A stretch of DNA of 64,000 bases, from the NCBI RefSeq assembly GCF_007859275.1, contig NZ_VOHC01000031.1, positions 30,427-94,426 on the forward strand, in the 5' to 3' direction. This document shows, one piece after another, positions 57,989 through 64,000 of the stretch. A program made the position numbers and the translations under genes. Within the stretch, counting starts at the first letter, position 1; each line of letters starts with the position of its first letter. The notes under the pieces are model-generated. The model was not told the origin of the DNA, made no database searches, and saw only the letters and a list, made by a program, of their open reading frames with translations. The stretch comes from Planomicrobium sp. CPCC 101079 (lineage in GTDB: Bacteria > Bacillota > Bacilli > Bacillales_A > Planococcaceae).

Positions 57989-60259
57989 TCACCCCTCGTT
58001 GCGAAGGTCATTCAATAATTGAATGACATGGCCTTTCATGCTGATAGCGGCATCTTGGGCGCCGATGCAGGACGGACAGCCGTCCAAGCACGGGCATTCG
58101 GAAACATGCTGCTGTGCTTTGTCGATCAGCGGCTGCCATAGATCGTAGATCCGTTCGCTTATGCCGATTCCTCCTGGATAAGAGTCATGGATGAAAAACG
58201 AAGGCAAGTCGTTGTGCGGCGATTTCACTTGCGGTACGACATGGACATCCCTGCGGTCGCATTGAACAAAGATCGGGATGAACGATTCGATGGCGTATGC
58301 GGCTCCGGTCATCGTGTCAGACAACTCGGCTTCGCTGAAGTTCTCCGGCCGGGCGAAACTGAGCCAAGTTGAACTAGTGTGAAGTTCTTCAGCCGGCAAG
58401 GATATCGGACCCGAACCGATATTGTCATGTGTGTCAAAACGAATCTTTTTAAAAATTGTCGGCATCGCTAAGACAGCGATGTCGCCAAAGTGTACATAAG
58501 CATCGTGAAATTCACGCGTCTTGTCTTCGCTCATCACTTTCAGCTCGACTGCCAAGTTGGCATCGGTAAAATAATCCACATCCACTTCTGTGACGTATGC
58601 TTTTTTCTCTTCCCAGTCGAGAATCTCCACTTGAAATTGCGTGCCTTGATGAAGATAGATCGCTTCTTCGTGCAAGAGGGTCATGGCGCTGAACCGGTCC
58701 ATTTCCCCTATCACCCGAGTATCTGCTGGAACGGATTGATCGATAATTACGACATTTTCCTGTGTTGCCGAACGCAGCGAAATGTCATGAGCAGGAAAAC
58801 GGTCGCTCATCCAATGCCAGCGGTCCGATGTCCGCACTAAGACACCTTGCTCCTGCAGGTATTGCAATAGCTCCTGGACTTCAAATTCGCCGTATTGGTC
58901 GTCTGTTGTAAAAGGAAGCTCAAATGACGCGCATTTCAAGTGATCCATGAGAATAATGATATTTTCCGGATGGATTCGCGCTTCTTCCGGCGACTGGTCT
59001 AGTAAATATTCTGGATGATTGATAATATATTGATCGAGCGCTGTTGATTGGGCCACGTACACGACGAGCGATTCATCTTGTCTTCTTCCTGCTCTTCCGG
59101 CCTGTTGCCACGCACTTGCAATATTTCCGGGATATCCGGTCATGATGCATGCCTGCAGCTGCCCAATATCGACACCTAGTTCCAAGGCATTCGTCGATAC
59201 GACACATTGAATTGTGCCATCCCGCAGCCCTTTTTCGATGGCCCTGCGTTCCGACGGCAAATAACCGCCGCGGTAACCTTTGATTGATTCGTCCTGCAGC
59301 TTCATCTTCGTAACCGCCTGCAAATACGTGACGAGCATCTCGACCCGGACACGGCTTTTGGCGAAGACGATGGTCTGGATGCCTTGCTTGATCAAATGGG
59401 TCGCCAAATCACGCACTTCAAGAATAACGCTTCGCCGGACGCCGAATGTCGGGTGGACAATCGGCGGATTATAGAAGACAATATGCTTTTTGCCGCTCGG
59501 CGCGCCGTTTTGGTCAATCAGCACATGATCCGAATTTGTCAGCTTTTCGGCAAGTTCTTTCGGATTGGCAATCGTCGCAGAGGTGCAGATAAACACCGGG
59601 TTGCTGCCGTAGAATTCGCATATGCGCTTTAACCGGCGGATAACGTGCCCTACGTGCGTGCCAAAAACGCCTTTATACGTATGAAGCTCGTCGATCACTA
59701 TATAATGAAGATTCTCAAAAAGAGAAACCCATTTCGTATGGTGCGGCAAAATCGCAGAGTGCAGCATGTCCGGATTGGTCATGACAATCTGGCCCGCTTT
59801 TCGCACTTTCGTCCGAATCGCAGGAGAAGTATCGCCATCATAGGTGTAGGACAAAATTGCCTGTTCTGTTTTCTCGATCAGATCGTGCAGATCGCTTTTC
59901 TGGTCTTGTGCCAGCGCTTTTGTCGGAAACAAGTACAAAGCACGGGCGCCCGGGTCATTCAAAATCTTATGGAGCACCGGCAAATGGTAGCAATACGATT
60001 TGCCGGATGCGGTTGGGGTCACTGCCGTAAACGATTTTCCCTTAGCGGCAAGGTCAAATGCCTCGCGTTGGTGTGTATACAATTTATCAACGCCTTTTTT
60101 TTGGAGCGCCGCTTTCAAACTGGCGTGCATTTCCGGTGGAAACTCTGCATAATTCGCCGGTTTTTCTTCCATCGTATGCCAATGGACAATGCGCTCCATC
60201 ATATCCGGCTCTGTTTTCCATTCGGCCATCAATTGAGGTAATGTTTTGCGTTTAATCAT
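57989..60259 (-). CDS. mrfA: MrfA-like DExH helicase with C-terminal zinc domain (YprA)
   Basis: A 756-residue SF2 helicase: motif I 'VTPTASGKSYCYHL' (Lys87), motif II 'YIVIDELHTYKG', motif III 'CTSATIANP' and motif VI 'QQAGRAGRRQDESL'. The C-terminal DUF1998-type domain ends in four cysteines (Cys722, Cys724, Cys728, Cys731 in 'CPCLDGCPSC'). In Bacillus this helicase starts mitomycin-C adduct excision with MrfB, independent of UvrABC. The ATG at 60259 is set by the GAGCGGG site; a longer start at 60286 has none. The yppE stop overlaps this start by eight bases. Confidence 0.92.
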   Translation of the reverse strand: MIKRKTLPQLMAEWKTEPDMMERIVHWHTMEEKPANYAEFPPEMHASLKAALQKKGVDKLYTHQREAFDLAAKGKSFTAVTPTASGKSYCYHLPVLHKILNDPGARALYLFPTKALAQDQKSDLHDLIEKTEQAILSYTYDGDTSPAIRTKVRKAGQIVMTNPDMLHSAILPHHTKWVSLFENLHYIVIDELHTYKGVFGTHVGHVIRRLKRICEFYGSNPVFICTSATIANPKELAEKLTNSDHVLIDQNGAPSGKKHIVFYNPPIVHPTFGVRRSVILEVRDLATHLIKQGIQTIVFAKSRVRVEMLVTYLQAVTKMKLQDESIKGYRGGYLPSERRAIEKGLRDGTIQCVVSTNALELGVDIGQLQACIMTGYPGNIASAWQQAGRAGRRQDESLVVYVAQSTALDQYIINHPEYLLDQSPEEARIHPENIIILMDHLKCASFELPFTTDDQYGEFEVQELLQYLQEQGVLVRTSDRWHWMSDRFPAHDISLRSATQENVVIIDQSVPADTRVIGEMDRFSAMTLLHEEAIYLHQGTQFQVEILDWEEKKAYVTEVDVDYFTDANLAVELKVMSEDKTREFHDAYVHFGDIAVLAMPTIFKKIRFDTHDNIGSGPISLPAEELHTSSTWLSFARPENFSEAELSDTMTGAAYAIESFIPIFVQCDRRDVHVVPQVKSPHNDLPSFFIHDSYPGGIGISERIYDLWQPLIDKAQQHVSECPCLDGCPSCIGAQDAAISMKGHVIQLLNDLRNEG

Positions 60260-60620
60260 GGCTACCCGCTCTTTCGTCAATTGCATTTATAAATGTTTGA
60301 AGTGTGTATTGGGCTGATTGAATACTTTGGACAAAACGCTTTTTACTCGTTTCTTTATAGAAGCTTTGAACAAAGAACTGTGCCATGCCTTCTGCTGCCG
60401 TATCAATTTGCGGCTTATGGACATATTTCGGCCGTTCTTTTTGGATATAGGAAAGAGATTCCTTTTGCCATTCATTTATTTTATCGTGCCAATAATCGGC
60501 GTACGGTTTTACATCGTTGTAAAAATCCGGGACCGCGTCGCGTTCGCGCATTTCGTAAAAGCGGTCCAGACATTTTCCGCATTCATCATATAATACGGAA
60601 GAGAGTTCTCGGACTGTCAT
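60252..60620 (-). CDS. yppE: YppE-like DUF1798 protein
   Basis: A 122-residue four-helix-like protein: 'ECGKCLDRFYEMRERDAVPD', 'YADYWHDKINEWQKESLSYI' and 'FVQSIQSAQYTLQTFINAID'. It matches YppE/DUF1798, function unknown. Its last eight bases overlap the mrfA start, so it may form one transcript with mrfA-mrfB. It reads away from the divergent recU. Confidence 0.85.
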   Translation of the reverse strand: MTVRELSSVLYDECGKCLDRFYEMRERDAVPDFYNDVKPYADYWHDKINEWQKESLSYIQKERPKYVHKPQIDTAAEGMAQFFVQSFYKETSKKRFVQSIQSAQYTLQTFINAIDERAGSHD

Positions 60621-60810
60621 TTTTTCATCCCCTCCATTGCTCTAAGTTTATCATATTCATAAAAAGGAGACGAACTTTATCGAACAGACATTCTTTTCAG
60701 TTGGAAAGTAGGAATGAATCCAGTATCATAGGTCTAGTGATTTTGAAACCTTTCCACACGGGCTTCGTCTAAATGCGTGTGATATGATAAAGTAAGCGAG
60801 GTGTATCACA

Positions 60811-61407
60811 ATGGCCATCAACTATCCCAATGGAAAAAAATTCGTTCCATCAAATAAAGTCCCGGCAATCAAAAAGAAAAAGGATTTTTCTTTTAGCAAT
60901 AGGGGTAAGACATTAGAGGATGAGTTGAACGAAACAAATGAATACTATATGCAGCTGGGTCTTGCCGTAATCCACAAAAAGCCGGTTCCGGTGCAGATTG
61001 TCAAAGTCGAATACCCGTCCAGAAGCGCGGCGGTAATCCGGGAAGCTTATTTTAGAACTCCTTCCACGACGGATTACAATGGGGTTTGGAACGGAAAATA
61101 CATCGATTTTGAGGCAAAAGAGACGGAAAACAAAACTTCTTTCCCTTTAAAGAATATTCATGAGCACCAAATCCACCACATGTCAAAAGTCGTCAAACAA
61201 AATGGCATGGCGTTTCTGATTCTCCGTTTTTCATCCCTGCAGCGCTATTTTGTTATGCGCTTTGAATCATTGGAAATCTTTTGGGACCGGATGCTTGCCG
61301 GAGGAAGAAAGTCAATTACGTTGCAGGAAGTCGAAGAAACCTCTTTCGAAATTGCACCCGGAGCTTTTCCCCCAATTGATTACCTGCCCATTCTACAAAA
61401 GCTTTAA
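60811..61407 (+). CDS. recU: Holliday-junction resolvase RecU
   Basis: A 198-residue RecU: 'MAINYPNGKKFVPSNK', 'NRGKTLEDELNETNEYYMQ', the catalytic acid run in 'TTDYNGVWNGKYIDFEAKET', and 'LPILQKL' at the end. RecU cuts Holliday junctions with RuvAB and also modulates RecA. The start at 60811 has GAGGTGTATCACA. It lies 33 bases before ponA, the conserved recU-ponA pair. Confidence 0.96.
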   Translation: MAINYPNGKKFVPSNKVPAIKKKKDFSFSNRGKTLEDELNETNEYYMQLGLAVIHKKPVPVQIVKVEYPSRSAAVIREAYFRTPSTTDYNGVWNGKYIDFEAKETENKTSFPLKNIHEHQIHHMSKVVKQNGMAFLILRFSSLQRYFVMRFESLEIFWDRMLAGGRKSITLQEVEETSFEIAPGAFPPIDYLPILQKL

Positions 61408-61440
61408 CCGAGTCATATTTATGAAAGTGAGGAACCGATT

Positions 61441-64000
61441 GTGAGCGAAAAACCAATTTCGCGCGAACAGCGCAGAAAAGCAATCGAACAACAAAAGAAA
61501 AAGACCAGCAAGAAAAAGCAAAAGCCCGGAGCTTCTTGGATCAAACGCATCTTCACAACTCTTGTTTTGATCGGATTAATTGGATTTATATGCGGAGCCG
61601 GGTTGTTTGCATATTATGCAAGCAGCGCTCCGGAAATTGATGAAGAATTGCTGAGAGACCCTATCACCCCCACCTTTTTAGCTGCTGACGGCAAAACGGA
61701 AATTCCTTATATTACCGCCGAAAACAGGACTTATATCAATTATGAGGACATTCCGAAAGAGATGGAAGACGCTATTTTGGCAACTGAGGACAACCGTTTC
61801 TACAAGCATTCCGGTATCGATGTCATCCGTTTAGGAGGCGCAGTTGTCGCCAACATAACGGGCGGGTTCGGTTCACAAGGAGCAAGTACAATTACACAGC
61901 AAGTGATAAAAAACTCGTTTCTTTCTAACGACAAAACGCTAAAACGAAAAGCGCAAGAAGCCTATTTAGCTTATAAATTGGAACAAAAGTATGAAAAAGA
62001 AGAAATTTTCGAGATGTATTTCAACAAAATCCTGATGTCCGGCAACATTTACGGTTTCGGAACAGCAGCTGAATATTTCTACGGAAAACCGCTGAATGAA
62101 TTGGAATTGCACGAAATGGCCATGCTGGCTGGCATGCCTCAAAGCCCGAACGGCTACAATCCTTTTAAAAATCCTGAACGGGCAGAAACAAGACGCAATG
62201 TTGTTTTGAGCTTAATGGAGCAGCATGGCAAAATTACCACAGCCGAGAAAGAAGAAGCGCAAGCAGTTCCTATTGAAGATTCGCTGCTAAAAGAAGAAGA
62301 CCGCCAACAAACTACAGCGACCGGAGAGTATACAGCTTTCATGGAAATGGTCGAAGACGAACTTGAATCACTCGATGGAGACATTTCTTTGGACGAGGGA
62401 CTGACCGTTTACACAACCCTGGACCCAGCAGTACAAAAAGCAGTAAACGATGCGATGTCGTCTGATTTGTTTTTTGATGAAGATGTGGAATCCGCAATGA
62501 CGATTGTTGACACAGAGACCGGCGGCATTCGTGCCATTGGCGCAGGACGCGATTACAGCGGCGATGTCCGGAGAAACTATGCGGTTTCCAAAGACCGCGT
62601 GATCGGATCAACGATTAAACCTTTGCTTGACTACGGTCCTGCTATTGAATACTTAAGTTGGTCTACCGGCCAAACGCTTGTTGACGAACCATATGAATAT
62701 GAAAGTGGCCAGGAAATACGGAATGTAGATGGAGATTTTCTTGGTGCAATGACTGTTCGCGAAGCTTTATACCGCTCGCGCAATATTCCAGCAGTCAAAA
62801 CCTTACAAGAAGTTGGCTTTGACGAAGCCTCAGAATTCACGAAAAGACTTGGATTGGATTTCGGAAATATATATGAGTCTGCTGCCCTTGGCTCACCGGA
62901 GAAAAACATTTCGACAGTTGAAATGGCTGGCGCGTTTGCGGCGTTCGGCAACGGAGGAGAATTTACTGAGCCTCATACTATTACTAAAATCGTTTTCCGC
63001 GACGGCACAACTGAACAAGTGGTCCAACCGGAACCGGTTGAAGCGATGAAGGACAGCACCGCCTATATGGTAACCGACATGCTTCGCGATGTTGTTGATC
63101 CAAGCATAGCAGGCGCCACAGGAAAAGAAGCGGCTGTTAGCGGACTGGACTTAGCAGGCAAAACAGGGACTTCCAATTATACAGCAGATGAAATCAGAGA
63201 TTACAATCTGGATGCATCTTCTGCACCAGATGTATGGTTTGCCGGTTATACAACTGATTATTCCATTTCGGTTTGGAGCGGCTATCCATCCCGAAAATAT
63301 TCAATTGATACCGGCTCTGATGAACGCTTGTTGGCTCAGCGCCTCTTCCAGCAAGTTATGTCCGAAATATCAAGCTCTGATACGGAAGGGTTCCAGAAAC
63401 CTGATTCGGTAGTCGAAAAAACAATTGAAAGAGGCACCTCACCTCTTAAATTAGCGAGTGACTATACCCCATATAGTCTGAGAAGAACTGAATTATTTGT
63501 GCGCGGCGATGAACCAACTCAAGTGTCTGAGCAGTTTGTTCAGGAAGATTTGGAAACTCCTTCCGGTTTGCGTGCTAATGTTAATGACCAGTCTGCTGAT
63601 TTAACTTGGTCATATGGCGGCGATGCAGATGTTGCATTTGAAGTTGCGGTAAACGGCTCTGTCTTAACGACGACTGGCGATACCGGCTACACCTATAACG
63701 GCCTTGAAGAAGGAACAGCTTATACGTTTAGCGTAACGGCTGTAACCGACGACCAGCGAAGCGATCCAGCTTCAATCACAGTAGAAATTGCAACTTCCGA
63801 GGAACCGGCTGAAGAGCCGATTGAAGAAGAACCAGTTGAAGAGCCAGCCGAAGAAGAACCAGCTGAAGAAGAACCAGCTGAAGAAGAACCGGCCGAAGAA
63901 GAACCAGCCGAAGAAGAACCAGCTGAAGAAGAGCCGGCCGAAGAAGAACCAGCCGAAGAAGAACCAGCCGAAGAAGAACCGGCTGAAGAAGATGGCACTG
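61441..64000 (+). CDS. ponA: Class A penicillin-binding protein 1 (3' end outside window)
   Basis: At least 853 residues from GTG 61441 (GTGAGGAACCGATT site), open at the window edge. Order: basic cytoplasmic tail (1-37), one membrane anchor (about 38-62), GT51 transglycosylase with Glu116 in 'ATEDNRFYKH', 'QGASTITQQVIKN', then the transpeptidase: SxxK at Ser390-Lys393 ('GSTIKPLLD'), SRN in 'YRSRNIPAVK', KTGTSN at 574-579. A fibronectin-III-like segment (about 705-785, 'YTYNGLEEGTAYTFSVTAVT') and an acidic Glu/Pro/Ala repeat tail follow. This is Bacillus PonA architecture. It polymerises and cross-links murein; it is probably coupled in function to GpsB. It is cotranscribed with recU. Confidence 0.96.
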   Translation, partial: MSEKPISREQRRKAIEQQKKKTSKKKQKPGASWIKRIFTTLVLIGLIGFICGAGLFAYYASSAPEIDEELLRDPITPTFLAADGKTEIPYITAENRTYINYEDIPKEMEDAILATEDNRFYKHSGIDVIRLGGAVVANITGGFGSQGASTITQQVIKNSFLSNDKTLKRKAQEAYLAYKLEQKYEKEEIFEMYFNKILMSGNIYGFGTAAEYFYGKPLNELELHEMAMLAGMPQSPNGYNPFKNPERAETRRNVVLSLMEQHGKITTAEKEEAQAVPIEDSLLKEEDRQQTTATGEYTAFMEMVEDELESLDGDISLDEGLTVYTTLDPAVQKAVNDAMSSDLFFDEDVESAMTIVDTETGGIRAIGAGRDYSGDVRRNYAVSKDRVIGSTIKPLLDYGPAIEYLSWSTGQTLVDEPYEYESGQEIRNVDGDFLGAMTVREALYRSRNIPAVKTLQEVGFDEASEFTKRLGLDFGNIYESAALGSPEKNISTVEMAGAFAAFGNGGEFTEPHTITKIVFRDGTTEQVVQPEPVEAMKDSTAYMVTDMLRDVVDPSIAGATGKEAAVSGLDLAGKTGTSNYTADEIRDYNLDASSAPDVWFAGYTTDYSISVWSGYPSRKYSIDTGSDERLLAQRLFQQVMSEISSSDTEGFQKPDSVVEKTIERGTSPLKLASDYTPYSLRRTELFVRGDEPTQVSEQFVQEDLETPSGLRANVNDQSADLTWSYGGDADVAFEVAVNGSVLTTTGDTGYTYNGLEEGTAYTFSVTAVTDDQRSDPASITVEIATSEEPAEEPIEEEPVEEPAEEEPAEEEPAEEEPAEEEPAEEEPAEEEPAEEEPAEEEPAEEEPAEEDGT
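63799..63990 (+). repeat. Acidic EEEPA-type coding repeat in the PonA tail
   Basis: A 15-base unit (GAA GAA GAA CCN GCN) recurs from about residue 787 to 850, slightly irregular at its start (EEPIEE, EEPV) and near-identical later. It is in frame and codes Glu-Glu-Glu-Pro-Ala. Synonymous third-base changes (CCA/CCG, GCT/GCC) show it is not a fresh perfect amplification. Confidence 0.92.

Noticed and set aside
63799..63990. Possible CRISPR array
   Set aside because: The unit is 15 bases, in frame, without unique spacers; it is a protein-coding repeat.
63720..63998. Leftward Ser/Ala/Gly repeat frame
   Set aside because: A reverse-strand shadow of the EEEPA repeat in ponA; no ribosome site and antisense to a clear coding frame.

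Overview
The window reads as chromosomal DNA of a low-to-mid GC Gram-positive of the Bacillales, most likely a Planococcus-like member of the Planococcaceae. This is an inference from family resemblance: strong AGGAGG-type ribosome sites, frequent GTG and TTG starts, class B RNase P RNA, Listeria-type DapF, and many genes whose closest relatives I recall are the Bacillus subtilis yp- series (ypmR/S, ypjP, ypiP, brxA, ypgQ/R, ypdP/Q, dynA/ypbR, ypwA, ypvA, ypsC, gpsB, mrfA/mrfB, yppE, recU, ponA). I see no tRNA or rRNA gene, no CRISPR array, no insertion sequence and no prophage. Almost all of it is ordinary core chromosome, mostly transcribed leftward.

Layout. 1-5.0 kb: end of a DedA-family membrane protein gene and the odhAB operon (2-oxoglutarate dehydrogenase). 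5.1-8.9 kb: murG, dapF and a PAS-GGDEF diguanylate cyclase in one leftward unit. 9-13.8 kb: MATE exporter, a COG0523 metal-chaperone GTPase coupled to a 79-residue unknown, a CtpA-type protease, deoD. 13.9-21.4 kb: yozE, msrA-msrB, ypmR-ypmS, a DegV protein, thyA-dfrA, ypjP, two very small membrane ORFs, ypiP-brxA. 21.5-23.9 kb: a patch of five small unrecognised genes. 24-28 kb: ypgR, an ABC-F ATPase, ypgQ, a cold-shock gene. 28.1-31.3 kb: a two-gene unit of an ATP-grasp ligase and a 654-residue protein with a papain-like Cys/His/Asn pattern, the best candidate for an undescribed system. 31.4-35.4 kb: GNAT, a zinc-finger protein, a preQ1-I riboswitch controlling a queuosine-precursor transporter and an RNase H-like protein, small membrane proteins, and a frameshifted PQQ-type sugar dehydrogenase lipoprotein. 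35.4-43.2 kb: GNAT and LD-carboxypeptidase, a probable SigB-dependent NAD(P)-binding protein, cupin and nucleotidyltransferase, AIM24-like protein, and an amidohydrolase/SDR/67-residue coupled operon. 43.2-50.8 kb: CorC/HlyC-type membrane protein, sulfurtransferase, the double-GTPase dynamin DynA, an SDR, a DUF218 protein. 50.8-64 kb: ypwA, ypvA, ypsC, rnpB, gpsB, mrfB, mrfA, yppE, then rightward recU and ponA; ponA runs out of the window in an acidic repeat tail.

Functional themes are central metabolism (TCA, dTMP/folate, purine salvage), cell-wall synthesis and division (murG, dapF, ponA, gpsB, ctpA), DNA repair and recombination (mrfAB, ypvA, recU, dynA for membranes), and thiol or oxidative-stress repair (msrAB, bacilliredoxin, sulfurtransferase). 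Many convergent gene ends share bidirectional hairpin terminators, sometimes containing the stop codons themselves, and many leftward gene pairs are joined by ATGA or TGATG overlaps, so translational coupling is common. Start codons given here were chosen from ribosome-site spacing and are often downstream of the longest possible start.
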